In this document: positions 24,477 through 33,338 of the stretch, piece after piece
Numbering within the stretch: position 1 is the first letter of the stretch
Layout: every line of letters starts with the position of its first letter
NCBI GenBank assembly: GCA_025936825.1
Contig: JAICSO010000011.1
Coordinates: forward strand, 62,001 to 126,000
Reading direction: 5' to 3'
Length of the DNA: 64,000 bases
Source of the DNA: Terriglobales bacterium
Lineage (GTDB): Bacteria > Acidobacteriota > Terriglobia > Terriglobales > Acidobacteriaceae
The notes under the pieces: model-generated
What the model saw: only the letters and a program-made list of their open reading frames with translations
What the model was told of the DNA's origin: nothing
The model's database searches: none
Translations under genes and position numbers: made by a program

Positions 24477-26783
24477 ATGAAGCGTTCTTCAAGTTTGCGT
24501 CTGCTCCTGGTACTAGGGCTCGTGGCCGCGTTTTTTGCCGGCTGTTCCCGCGATCCCAATGTCCGCAAACAGAAATATTTCGAGAGCGGTGAGCGCTATT
24601 TCAGTAAGGGGAGATATCGCGAAGCGATCATCCAGTACCGTAATGCGACGGAAGTGGATGGCGCTTTCGCCGCAGCCCATTACCAATTAGGGCAGTCATA
24701 CCTGAAACTGCAGGACTGGCAACATGCCTACGCCGAATTCAGCCGCACTGTCGAACTGCAGCCGGAGAACTATAAGGCGCGATTAGACATGGCAAACCTG
24801 CTGGTTCTGGACGGCCAACCTGACCACATCAAGGCGGCTCAGGACCAAGTCGATGTGCTGCTGGATAAACAGCCTAACGATCCCGATACGCATATCGCTT
24901 CTGCAAGTATCCTTGGCAGAGAACAGCGTTTCAACGAGGCGATTGCCGAACTTCAGAAAGCGATCGCCATGGCTCCAACCAGAGGCGACGCATATTATGA
25001 CTTGGCGATCATCCAAGCGCAGGCAAACCTCCCTGACGCCGCCGAGACTAATTTCAAAAAAGCTATCGACCTTAAACCAGACGGCTTGAATCCACACCTT
25101 GCGCTAGCCGGGTTCTACCAATCGCGTAGCCGGTTCTCAGACGCAGAACAGCAGATTCGTCAAGTAATCGAGAGCTCTCCCAAGGATGTGGACGCGCGCG
25201 CGGCCATGGCGAAGCTTTATATGTCAGAAGGCAAGCGCAGCGAGGCGGAAGCCTTCTTGAAACAAGTGAAACAGGATTTCCCTGACAACTCAGTCGGCTA
25301 CCGCATGCTCGGAGATTTCTACTTCGCGATCGGCGATCTCGACAAAGCTGCTGCCGAGTACGAATCGCTGTACCGCGACCATGCGAAAGATGTGCAGGTG
25401 CAGAAGAATTACATTCAGCTGTTGATTCTTAAAAACCGCACCGACGAGGCGAATAAGCTCAACGAAGAATTCCTTAAATCCCACGCAAAAGATGAAGAAG
25501 GACTGACCTATCGCGGCGAAATCCAGATGGCGCAAGGCAAAGTCGCAGACGCCGTCCGCACTCTGCAGGCCGTGGTTACCGAAGATCCTGATATGGCCGT
25601 CGCCCATTATCAGCTCGGCATGGCGCTGAACCGAAGCGGAGATCTCGACCATGCTGCAAGCGAATGGCGCGAGGCAGTTCGACTTCGTTCCGATTTGCTT
25701 GACGCGTACCGGATGCTGGCCCTTTATTCCATGCAAAAGGCTGATCTCTCAGCGTTGCAAGGTTACGCCAGCACGATTATTAAACTTGCTTCCGGCGCTC
25801 CTGAGGGCTATGCCATGCGCGCGGTGGCGCTCATGGGGCAGAAGCAATATGTTGGAGCGGAACAAGACGCCCGCCAAGCTGTGCAGTTGGCTCCTCAATC
25901 GCCAGCCGGCTACGTGCAAATGGGAAATCTGAACGCCTTACAACAGAAATTTCCCCAAGCCGAAACCTGGTATAAGCAGGCGCTAACCCGCGATAAGAAT
26001 TCAAACGACGCCCTCCGTGGACTCGTGAATGTCTATCTGGTGCAGAAACAGCCGGACAAGGCTCTGGCTGCCGTAAACCAGCAGATTGGACAAGCGCCGG
26101 AAAATAGCTCCTTTTATAACTTGCTCGGTGTGGTCCAAACCAACAAGAAGGACTATGTGTCTGCGATTGCCGCATACAAGAAGGCCGTGGGACTGGACAA
26201 GAACAACGCAGACGCTTACATCAAGATGGGTAGCTTGCAGGCCAAAACCGGTGCCATCGACGATTCTTTGGCGACCTGCAACGAGGCTATTCAGAGTAAC
26301 CCGAACGAATACGGCTTCTATATGTTGCTTGGCGGGGTTTACGAGAAAAAGAACGATCTCCAGAAAGCCCGCTCTGCTTACGAAAAGGCCTTGCAGCTTA
26401 AGCAAGACGACCCCCTGGCCTCAAATAACCTCGCGTATATTCTGCTCGAGACCAACAGCAATCCCGATCTAGCGTTGCAACTGGCACAGACGGCCCGCCG
26501 AGGCCTTCCAGAATTGTCGAACGTTGCGGACACCCTGGGTTGGGCTTTTTACCAAAAGGGCATCTATGGTTCGGCGATCAGCATGTTCAAGGAGGCTATT
26601 CAGCTAGCCGTCAAGCACAAAGAACCGGAGAACGCCACCTACCACTATCACCTTGGACTTGCTTATGCGAAATCGGAGCAACCTATGCTTGCCAAGCAGC
26701 ACTTGGAACGCGTGCTAAAGCTGGATCCGAAGTACAGTGACGCCGATGACGTCAGAAAGCAATTAGCGCAATTGAAATCGTAA
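24477..26783 (+). CDS. Large TPR-repeat lipoprotein of the exosortase/EPS system
   Basis: The start is ATG 24477, preceded by GGGAGAG; the frame is open from 24393. Of 768 residues, the first are a lipoprotein signal, LLLVLGLVAAFFAGC, with the lipobox cysteine near residue 22. The rest is an almost continuous array of tetratricopeptide repeats (about twenty), for example YFSKGRYREAIIQYRNATEVD and ARSAYEKALQLKQDDPLASNNLAYILLE. It fits the PrsT-like exosortase-associated TPR lipoprotein family, thought to scaffold the secretion machinery at the periplasmic side of a membrane. A 131-base gap separates it from epsI, so it may have its own promoter. It ends at a perfect terminator hairpin. Confidence 0.9.
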   Translation: MKRSSSLRLLLVLGLVAAFFAGCSRDPNVRKQKYFESGERYFSKGRYREAIIQYRNATEVDGAFAAAHYQLGQSYLKLQDWQHAYAEFSRTVELQPENYKARLDMANLLVLDGQPDHIKAAQDQVDVLLDKQPNDPDTHIASASILGREQRFNEAIAELQKAIAMAPTRGDAYYDLAIIQAQANLPDAAETNFKKAIDLKPDGLNPHLALAGFYQSRSRFSDAEQQIRQVIESSPKDVDARAAMAKLYMSEGKRSEAEAFLKQVKQDFPDNSVGYRMLGDFYFAIGDLDKAAAEYESLYRDHAKDVQVQKNYIQLLILKNRTDEANKLNEEFLKSHAKDEEGLTYRGEIQMAQGKVADAVRTLQAVVTEDPDMAVAHYQLGMALNRSGDLDHAASEWREAVRLRSDLLDAYRMLALYSMQKADLSALQGYASTIIKLASGAPEGYAMRAVALMGQKQYVGAEQDARQAVQLAPQSPAGYVQMGNLNALQQKFPQAETWYKQALTRDKNSNDALRGLVNVYLVQKQPDKALAAVNQQIGQAPENSSFYNLLGVVQTNKKDYVSAIAAYKKAVGLDKNNADAYIKMGSLQAKTGAIDDSLATCNEAIQSNPNEYGFYMLLGGVYEKKNDLQKARSAYEKALQLKQDDPLASNNLAYILLETNSNPDLALQLAQTARRGLPELSNVADTLGWAFYQKGIYGSAISMFKEAIQLAVKHKEPENATYHYHLGLAYAKSEQPMLAKQHLERVLKLDPKYSDADDVRKQLAQLKS

Positions 26784-26812
26784 AGGTAAACCGATTCACG
26801 GAAGCATGAATG

Positions 26813-26838
26813 AATAAGGCGCCGCAAGGCGCCTTATT
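26813..26838. terminator. Bidirectional rho-independent terminator
   Basis: AATAAGGCGCC (26813-26823) and GGCGCCTTATT (26828-26838) form a perfect 11-bp stem with a GCAA tetraloop, flanked by A- and T-rich ends. It lies between the convergent TPR lipoprotein and response regulator genes and should end transcription from both sides. Confidence 0.85.
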
Positions 26839-26864
26839 TGCGTATATGGAAACTAGTTCTGAAA

Positions 26865-28286
26865 TTACGATGCGCCAGCCGACAAGCGATGCGTTTTCGA
26901 CTGCGCAATTCCGTATTGGCGAATCTTGTAGAGGAGCGCCTTGTAACTGATCTGCAGCAGCGCGGCAGCTTGCTTGCGGTTCCAGTTGGTCTCGTCCAGG
27001 GCTTTGGCAATTGCTTCCGCTTCGGCTTCGTCCTTAGCGCTGCGAGCCAGCCCTTTTAAGCCACCAGGATTTTCTGGAGCCCCGCCGTTGGCGCGTTGCG
27101 GTGTTGGATCGAACTGCGCACCCGAACCGTCACTGCGCGGTTGAAGCTCGTGGATTGCAAGTTTCTCGTCGCCAAGCACCAGATATCGTTTCACGAAATT
27201 GCCCAATTCGCGCAGATTGCCGGGCCATGGATAATTCAGGCAAGCCTGCAGAAGCTCCGGCGTGAACGGCAGAGGCGAGCGGGCATACTGCTCGGAGAGT
27301 TGCGTCATGAAGTGCTTCAGCAGAATCGGAATTTCTTCTTTGCGCTCGCGCAGCGGCGGAATGTGGAGAGTGAACGCATTCAGGCGGTAGTACAAATCTT
27401 CGCGTAACCGTTTGTTGGCTAGCGCTTCCGGAATGTTGATGTTGGTCGCTGCGAGGATCCGCACGTCGACCTTGAGCACCGAGCGACTGCCTAATCGAGA
27501 AAACTGCTGATCCTGCAAAACGTGTAACAGCTTCGCTTGCAGCGACGGCGGCATCTCGCCAATCTCATCGAGAAGGATCGTGCCTTTATTGCAAAGCTCG
27601 AATTTCCCCGGCTTGGCGTGAGTCGCACCAGTAAAGGCACCGGCCTCGTAGCCGAACAGTTCGCTTTCAAGCAGATCAGCCGGCACCGCGGCGCAATTCA
27701 CTTTTAAGAATGTTCTGTGAGCGCGTGGAGAAAGCTTGTGAATAAGGCGCGCCATGACCTCTTTTCCGGTGCCACTCTCGCCGAGCATGAGCACAGGAAT
27801 GTCGACATTCGCAACCAACGCCGCTTGCGACCGCAGCTTGCGCATGTTGGCGGAAGCGGCAACGAAAAACGTCTCGTCGCCAAGCTCCTCGACTTCACCC
27901 GCGTAATTCTGCTGATTCGTCCCCAGGCATTGATCGATGACGTTGTCGAGTTCGGCCTTCTGAAACGGCTTCGTGATGTAGTCGGCAGCCCCCAGGCGAA
28001 TCGCCTGCACAACCTTCTTGGTATCGTTGACGCACGACAGCATGACGACCTTCACGCCCGGACGAATCTTGCGGAGATTCTCGAGCGTTTCCAACCCATC
28101 AATCCCGGGCATCAGCAGGTCCAGCAGCACGAGATCGGGGTTCATGCCTTTTTGCACGATCTCTAGAGCTTCTTCACCGGTAGAGGCGGTTGATACATGG
28201 TGCTCTTCCACTTCTAGAAGTGTTTTGATGTACCGCAACATCCCCGGTTCGTCGTCAACGAGTAAGATTTTGGCCTTGTCGCTCAT
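26865..28286 (-). CDS. Sigma-54-dependent response regulator (NtrC family)
   Basis: This 473-residue activator has a receiver domain at 5-120 (ILLVDDEPGMLRY, LVLLDLLMPGIDG with the phosphoacceptor Asp near 56, and ADYITKPFQ). The AAA+ domain has LGESGTGKEV, ESELFGYEAGAFTGATHAK (intact sigma-54 contact loop), GTILLDEIGEMP and REDLYYRLNAF. The Fis-type helix-turn-helix WNRKQAAALLQISYKALLYKIRQYG is at the C-terminus. It should activate sigma-54 promoters after phosphorylation by the kinase at 28283, whose stop overlaps its ATG. Its recognition helix matches those at 21348 and 30151, so shared targets in the EPS locus are likely. Confidence 0.95.
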   Translation of the reverse strand: MSDKAKILLVDDEPGMLRYIKTLLEVEEHHVSTASTGEEALEIVQKGMNPDLVLLDLLMPGIDGLETLENLRKIRPGVKVVMLSCVNDTKKVVQAIRLGAADYITKPFQKAELDNVIDQCLGTNQQNYAGEVEELGDETFFVAASANMRKLRSQAALVANVDIPVLMLGESGTGKEVMARLIHKLSPRAHRTFLKVNCAAVPADLLESELFGYEAGAFTGATHAKPGKFELCNKGTILLDEIGEMPPSLQAKLLHVLQDQQFSRLGSRSVLKVDVRILAATNINIPEALANKRLREDLYYRLNAFTLHIPPLRERKEEIPILLKHFMTQLSEQYARSPLPFTPELLQACLNYPWPGNLRELGNFVKRYLVLGDEKLAIHELQPRSDGSGAQFDPTPQRANGGAPENPGGLKGLARSAKDEAEAEAIAKALDETNWNRKQAAALLQISYKALLYKIRQYGIAQSKTHRLSAGAS

Positions 28287-29215
28287 TTCGCCTTTCCTTC
28301 CGCTCTCTTGTCGTTCGATTCACTCACAGGCGGCTTCAACGGAAGGATGAAGGAGAACTTGCATCCAGCACCAGGCTCGCTTTCAACCCAGATCTTGCCG
28401 CCCATGCCATTCACCAGCCTGCGCGCGATTGCGAGGCCAAGCCCCATTCCTTCCGTTTTCTCGCTGGAAGGCAAGCGAAAGAAATCGTCAAAGATTTCGA
28501 GGTGATACTCGGGCGGCACTCCAGGCCCAGTATCGGAAACACTGATCTTCACCGAATTTGGTGTTGAAAGTGGACGCCGCCGGCGTTCCTGAGTTGCGGG
28601 TGGAACAGCTGCCGTGCGGCGTTCCCACATGTACGGCTCCGCGTGCAACCACACCGTCCCGCCCGGGGGCGTGAACTTGTAAGAATTCTCCAGGAGATTC
28701 GAAACGATTCTCTCCATCTTGGGCGCGTCAAACGGGAACTCAATGACTTTTTCGTTCGCGAGAAAGTAGAGCGCCAAGCCCTTTTCCTGGAATCGCGGCG
28801 ACCACAGCCGGCAAACTTCCGATAAGCACGAGTTCACATTCGCAGTTTCAAACCTCATCCTCAGTTCGCCCGTTTCAAGCACACTGAAGCTAAGGAAATC
28901 CTGGATGTAGTGCTGCAAGCGATGCCCGTTGGAACGCATGTCGCGCAGAACCTCGCGCTGACGATCGTTCAATTCACCCAGTTTTTCGCTCTGCAGAAGT
29001 TCCACGTAACCGTTGAGGATTGCGAGCGGCGTCTTCAAATCGTGAGCCGCAGATGCCAATGCATTCGTGGTGCGAAGATAGCGCTCGCGGAGTTGCGAAT
29101 ATTCCTGCATCTCCTTCGATTCCTGAATGGCACTGGAAAAGCCAGATTCACTCGCCGCCGCCGCTGCGGATCCTTCTTTGGCTGGTATAGAAGACACGGA
29201 AATCTCTTTCGACAC
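28283..29215 (-). CDS. Soluble sensor histidine kinase
   Basis: The 310-residue kinase starts at GTG 29215 and has no membrane helix, so it is cytoplasmic. HisKA is near 50-115 with the phospho-His in ASAAHDLKTPLAILNGYVELL. The HATPase domain has the N box (RIVSNLLENSYKFTPPGG), the D/F boxes (VSDTGPGVPPEYHLEIFDDFFRLPSSEKTEGMG) and the G2 box (LGLAIARRLVNGMGG). An Arg/Pro-rich insert near 200-215 interrupts the ATP domain. It lacks a recognisable sensory domain; the first 45 residues are Ser/Ala-rich. It most probably phosphorylates the sigma-54 regulator at 26865. A good sigma-70 promoter lies upstream. Confidence 0.93.
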   Translation of the reverse strand: MSKEISVSSIPAKEGSAAAAASESGFSSAIQESKEMQEYSQLRERYLRTTNALASAAHDLKTPLAILNGYVELLQSEKLGELNDRQREVLRDMRSNGHRLQHYIQDFLSFSVLETGELRMRFETANVNSCLSEVCRLWSPRFQEKGLALYFLANEKVIEFPFDAPKMERIVSNLLENSYKFTPPGGTVWLHAEPYMWERRTAAVPPATQERRRRPLSTPNSVKISVSDTGPGVPPEYHLEIFDDFFRLPSSEKTEGMGLGLAIARRLVNGMGGKIWVESEPGAGCKFSFILPLKPPVSESNDKRAEGKAK

Positions 29216-29290
29216 TATGGGATAACAACAATAGCGGGGGAGGGAAACTGCATTCAGGCCGGTCTCAAAAACAGCTGAGTACCAAACGAA

Positions 29291-29319
29291 ATGCTAGGGT
29301 ACACAGCCGCTTGTGTCAA
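29291..29319 (-). promoter_or_regulatory. Sigma-70 promoter for the kinase/regulator pair
   Basis: On the minus strand TTGACA (29319-29314), a 17-base spacer and TAGCAT (29296-29291) form a near-consensus promoter. Transcription would start near 29284, about 69 bases before the kinase GTG. Confidence 0.6.
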
Positions 29320-29479
29320 TGGAAAATGCAAAAGATTAGTCACTTTCGGTAAATCCTTTCCGTGACTCGAGTGCGGGAGCCCCCTTAGAGTTCGTCTACA
29401 AAACGCCAGCAAGTGGCTGATTACGCAGGAAATATCGCATCAGACGCGGGCTATTGAATCCATTGTCCCGGGTTCCCAG

Positions 29480-29941
29480 ATGGTGGCCCGAGATCTGGAA
29501 TTCGTTTGGCCCAATAGGTGCGAGAAGAACGTTTCCGTAACCACTCATGGGGGCTCCAGTTTGGATCAGCGTAAGGCGGGCATAGAACGTCGTGAGTGGG
29601 TTCGGTTGCCGCTCGCTATTCCGGTTTTTGTCCGCAGTCGGGACCAGAGCGGTAAGGACTTCCTGGAATTCGCTACCGCCTTGAATGTCTCCGCTGGGGG
29701 AGCGCTGGTCGCGGTACATCGCGCTCTCCGGCCAGCAGCGCAGGTTTCGCTCGAAATCCCAAGCGCCCCTCTGGCGGCTTCAGCGCCGGTAACAAAAAGT
29801 GCGAAAAACATCCGCGCCAAGATTGTTCGTGTAATCCACGGCGAAGGCTACCATTTATTAGGCCTCAAGTTTCAGCACCCCCTGCTCAGTCCTGCCATGC
29901 AGAGAGCCAAGACCCGAAGGAAAGTTGCTTCTTCTGTGTGA
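29480..29941 (+). CDS. PilZ-domain c-di-GMP-binding protein
   Basis: This 153-residue protein carries a PilZ domain from about residue 35. The arginine motif lies in ERREWVRLPLAIPVFVRS, and the N-x-S-x-x-G motif in ALNVSAGGALVAVHRAL. The domain ends with the HLLGLKFQHP strand, and a basic tail follows. PilZ proteins bind cyclic di-GMP and often control EPS or motility. Its position between sigma-54 regulators and the EPS locus fits that. The true start is uncertain because the first 30 residues are not conserved-looking and no ribosome site is clear. Confidence 0.85.
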   Translation: MVARDLEFVWPNRCEKNVSVTTHGGSSLDQRKAGIERREWVRLPLAIPVFVRSRDQSGKDFLEFATALNVSAGGALVAVHRALRPAAQVSLEIPSAPLAASAPVTKSAKNIRAKIVRVIHGEGYHLLGLKFQHPLLSPAMQRAKTRRKVASSV

Positions 29942-30099
29942 AAGTTTTTTCCCACTCAAATTCTTGATTTTCAAGCGCTATCAGCGCCTCCGCGCCAGGG
30001 CCAACACCCATGCGCATTACGAGAGGCATAGATGCAAGCCATTGCAGTCACACACCTTTAACTAAATGGCTCCACAAATGAACCTTTGGGTGAGAGGTT

Positions 30100-30115
30100 T
30101 GGCGCCTGGGATGCA
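30100..30115 (+). promoter_or_regulatory. Candidate sigma-54 promoter before the stand-alone activator
   Basis: TGGCGCCTGGGATGCA has GG at 30101-30102 and GC at 30113-30114 with 10 bases between. Five of seven -24 bases and four of five -12 bases match the consensus. Transcription would start near 30126, about 25 bases before the ATG, whose ribosome site is AAAGGAG. It suggests sigma-54 control of a sigma-54 activator. Confidence 0.55.
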
Positions 30116-30150
30116 CCAGAGGGTTATGTCAAAGGAGCCTCAGATTCCCT

Positions 30151-31212
30151 ATGGCAGCTACAGTGACAAATTCTGTCAGTTCCCTGGTTCAGGCGATCGG
30201 CGACATCCCGCCCGAGGCCATCGTTTTCGGGAACTCTGAGGCCATGCAGGCCCTCCGTGACCGCCTCTCAAAGGTGGCTGGCGCCAACGTTCCCGTACTT
30301 ATCCATGGTGAAAGCGGAACTGGTAAAGACATAATTGCTCGCCTGGTTCATGCCTTGTCTCCATGGAAGAGTGGCCCGTTTGTGAAGGTCAACTGCCCTG
30401 CGATCCCTGGAACGTTGCTGGAAAGCGAACTCTTCGGATACGAGCGCGGCGCGTTCACAGGTGCCTATGGTTCGAAACCTGGCCGTGTGGAGATGGCCCA
30501 CCGCGGGACGCTGTTCCTTGATGAAATTTCCGAACTCGATATGCCCCTGCAGTCGAAGCTGCTGCAGCTATTGCAGGACGGCCAGTTCTGCCGCATCGGC
30601 GCACAGGCTGACAAGAAGGTGGAAGTTCGCATCGTATGCGCCACAAATCGTCGGCTCGAAGAAGAAATCGAGAACGGGACCTTTCGCCAAGACCTCTTTT
30701 ACCGAATCAATGTGGTGAATCTCTATATGCCGCCGTTGCGCGAGCGGCGTGGCGATATCGATCCACTTGCTAACTATTTCCTCGAGTTCTACAACCGCAA
30801 GTACAACTGCAAAGCGCGTCCGATCTCCGCGGAACTTATGGAAGTTCTGCAGAAGTACCACTGGCCGGGCAATATTCGCGAGCTGGAAAATCTGATGAAG
30901 CGGTACGTCATTCTGGGCAGCGAGGACGTAATCAGCGCCGACTTACAACCGCGCGAGGCCGACCTGCTGACGCCAGAGATCAATCTCGACGGCCCTATTT
31001 CGCTCAAGAAGCTTACACGCCAGGCGACCCGTGCGCTGGAGCGCAAAATCATTCTGAAAGTCCTGCATAACCATCATTGGAACCGCAAGCAGGCGGCGCG
31101 AACTCTGAATATCAGTTACCGCGCACTTCTATATAAGATCCGGGACGCCGGCCTGCCTCCAAACCGAGCTCGGCGGACAGAAGACGCCAAGAGCCAAGTC
31201 GCGGCCGACTAG
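30151..31212 (+). CDS. Sigma-54-dependent activator without receiver domain
   Basis: This 353-residue protein begins almost directly with the AAA+ domain (IVFGNSEAMQALRDRLSKVA). Walker A is HGESGTGKDI, the sigma-54 loop ESELFGYERGAFTGAYGSK is intact, Walker B is GTLFLDEISELD, and the sensor and finger parts are RIVCATN and FRQDLFYRINV. The C-terminus has the Fis-type helix-turn-helix WNRKQAARTLNISYRALLYKIRDAG. With no sensory domain it is probably controlled by its own level, by partner proteins, or by competition. Its recognition helix closely matches the regulators at 21348 and 26865. It follows a candidate sigma-54 promoter. Confidence 0.94.
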   Translation: MAATVTNSVSSLVQAIGDIPPEAIVFGNSEAMQALRDRLSKVAGANVPVLIHGESGTGKDIIARLVHALSPWKSGPFVKVNCPAIPGTLLESELFGYERGAFTGAYGSKPGRVEMAHRGTLFLDEISELDMPLQSKLLQLLQDGQFCRIGAQADKKVEVRIVCATNRRLEEEIENGTFRQDLFYRINVVNLYMPPLRERRGDIDPLANYFLEFYNRKYNCKARPISAELMEVLQKYHWPGNIRELENLMKRYVILGSEDVISADLQPREADLLTPEINLDGPISLKKLTRQATRALERKIILKVLHNHHWNRKQAARTLNISYRALLYKIRDAGLPPNRARRTEDAKSQVAAD

Positions 31213-31268
31213 CCGGCAATTACCTTTCACGTTTTTCTGGCGTTATCTTTTCAGGTACTAACTTTTCA

Positions 31269-31297
31269 TTGACGGACCAACCTTTCCGTACTATATT
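31269..31297 (+). promoter_or_regulatory. Sigma-70 promoter for the DUF3857 gene pair
   Basis: TTGACG (31269-31274), a 17-base spacer and TATATT (31292-31297) form a good promoter. Transcription would begin near 31304, about 67 bases before the ATG at 31371. Confidence 0.6.
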
Positions 31298-31370
31298 TTC
31301 CTCCCCACGCAAGTAGCTGGTTTGCTGTCAAACAATACTGGCCCTGCCGATGCTCTACCGGGAGAACCCG

Positions 31371-33338
31371 ATGAAACCCCTACGATTGCTATGGTTCACA
31401 CTTGGCGTTTTGTGCCTTTTTTCGCCAGTCGCTCGGGCGGAAGATCACCCCGCAATCAATCCAGAAGATCTGAAAATGACCGCCGACCCCGTTGCGCCAG
31501 GCGCATCCGCAATTATTCTGTACCGCCAGGTCGATCGTGACGACCGTCAGGACGCCACTCACGAGATGAATTTCGTCAGGATCAAGATTTTAAAAGAGGA
31601 AGGCAGGAAATACGCAGACGTTGAAATTCCCTACGACAAGGGCAGCAGCACCAATATCGTCAACATTCAAGCTCGCACAATTCATCGCGACGGGTCAGTC
31701 TCGGAATTCACAAGCAAGCCTTTTGACAAATCAGTTGTCAAAGCCAGGAGTCTAAGATACATGGCCAAGACCTTCACGCTGCCTGATGTTCAAGTTGGCT
31801 CCGTGATTGAATACTCCTACACTCTCATCTTGCCCGATGGAGCGCTTTACGACTCCCACTGGATCCTTAGCGATGAGCTGTTCACAAGAGATGCCAAGTT
31901 CTCACTGAAGCCTTACTCAAGCCCGTACAGCGGTGTGCGTGTGCGCTGGTCTTGGCATCGTCTGCCTCCTGGCACGGCAGAACCTCAAGCGGGGAAGGAC
32001 AACGTAATCCGCCTAGAGGCACAGAATATTCCCGCATTTCAAACAGAGGACTATATGCCTCCCGAAAACGAGTTGAAGTCGCGGGTGGATTTCACATATA
32101 CAAGCGACCCTGAGATGGATTCAGCAAAGTATTGGAAGAACCGCGATAAGGAATTCAATGGTGCCGTCGAAAGCTTTGCTGGAAAACGAAAAGCGATGGA
32201 ATCCGCGGTTGCCGAAATTGTTTCTCCCAACGACGGACCCGAAGTAAAGCTTCAAAAGATCTACGAACGTGTTCAAAAGATGCGGAACCTCTCATATGAA
32301 CAATCTAAGACACTGCAAGAGGAGAAGCGAGAAAAACAGAAAGATAACTCCAATGTCGAGGATGTTTGGAAGCATGGGTACGGCTACGGTCGGGAGCTGA
32401 ACTGGCTCTTTTTTGCATTGGTCAAGGCCGCGGGATTCGATGCTCATGTTGTGTTCGCTTCTGATCGTTCTCGCTACTTCTTTGATCCCGCCTACCTTGA
32501 TGCGCAAAAACTGAATACCGACCTTGTTATCGTGAAGCTTAATGACGCAGATATATTCTGTGATCCGGGGGCGGAATTCACTCCATTTGGTTTGCTAATG
32601 TGGTCTGAAACGGCGATTCAGGGGTTGCAAGTGGACAACGAAGGCGGCGCTTGGCTCAAGACAATGACACCCAAAAGCAGCGCTTCTCGGACGATCAATA
32701 AGGCCGAACTTACTCTCTCGGATACTGGAGACTTAGAAGGCAAGCTCAGTGTCACCTTCACGGGACTGAAGGCCATGGAACTCCGAACCGACGAGCGCAA
32801 CGAGGACGAGGCTGATAGAAAAAAAACGTTAGAGGACGCGGTCAAAGCCGACGTACCGACCTCGAGCGAAGTCGAACTCACCAATAAGCCAGACTGGACC
32901 AATTCTTCCACACCGTTGGTTGCGGAGTTCAAGTTCAAAGTTGAACAGTGGGCATCCCCTGCTGGTCGAAAACTGATGCTTCCCCTGGGACTGTTCTCGG
33001 CTGGGGAGAGGAAGTTGTTTGAGCATCAGGAGCGCATTCATCCGATTTATTTCCATTACCCGAGTGAACAAGACGATGACATCGTCGTCACACTACCTAC
33101 AGGGTGGCACGCGGTCAGCTTGCCCAAAGAGGTCTCGCTGGATCAGCAGGTGATTGTCTACTCGATGAAAGCCGAGGACAATAAGTCCTCGCTTCGGATT
33201 CGACGCAGCCTTAGTATTGACGTGTTGTACATGCTGCAGAAATATTACCCAGCTCTGCGAAACTTTTTTCAAAACGTGAGGACGACGGATGAAGAGCAGG
33301 TCTTGCTACAGCCAGCCAGCACGACAGCCAGTAACTGA
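31371..33338 (+). CDS. Secreted DUF3857 protein with degenerate transglutaminase domain
   Basis: The start is ATG 31371, preceded by GGGAGAA; the frame is open from 31350. A signal peptide (LLWFTLGVLCLFSPVARA) leads a 655-residue exported protein. The DUF3857 domain fills the first 250 residues. The transglutaminase-like domain follows, but where active relatives have G-D-C-K-D this protein reads HGYGYGRELNW near residue 335, so the catalytic Cys is absent. The His motif is DLVIV rather than DHVI; the third element (CDPGAEFTPFG) is kept. It overlaps the next gene, a paralogue that keeps all three residues, by 50 bases. It is probably a non-catalytic partner, role unknown. Confidence 0.85.
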   Translation: MKPLRLLWFTLGVLCLFSPVARAEDHPAINPEDLKMTADPVAPGASAIILYRQVDRDDRQDATHEMNFVRIKILKEEGRKYADVEIPYDKGSSTNIVNIQARTIHRDGSVSEFTSKPFDKSVVKARSLRYMAKTFTLPDVQVGSVIEYSYTLILPDGALYDSHWILSDELFTRDAKFSLKPYSSPYSGVRVRWSWHRLPPGTAEPQAGKDNVIRLEAQNIPAFQTEDYMPPENELKSRVDFTYTSDPEMDSAKYWKNRDKEFNGAVESFAGKRKAMESAVAEIVSPNDGPEVKLQKIYERVQKMRNLSYEQSKTLQEEKREKQKDNSNVEDVWKHGYGYGRELNWLFFALVKAAGFDAHVVFASDRSRYFFDPAYLDAQKLNTDLVIVKLNDADIFCDPGAEFTPFGLLMWSETAIQGLQVDNEGGAWLKTMTPKSSASRTINKAELTLSDTGDLEGKLSVTFTGLKAMELRTDERNEDEADRKKTLEDAVKADVPTSSEVELTNKPDWTNSSTPLVAEFKFKVEQWASPAGRKLMLPLGLFSAGERKLFEHQERIHPIYFHYPSEQDDDIVVTLPTGWHAVSLPKEVSLDQQVIVYSMKAEDNKSSLRIRRSLSIDVLYMLQKYYPALRNFFQNVRTTDEEQVLLQPASTTASN

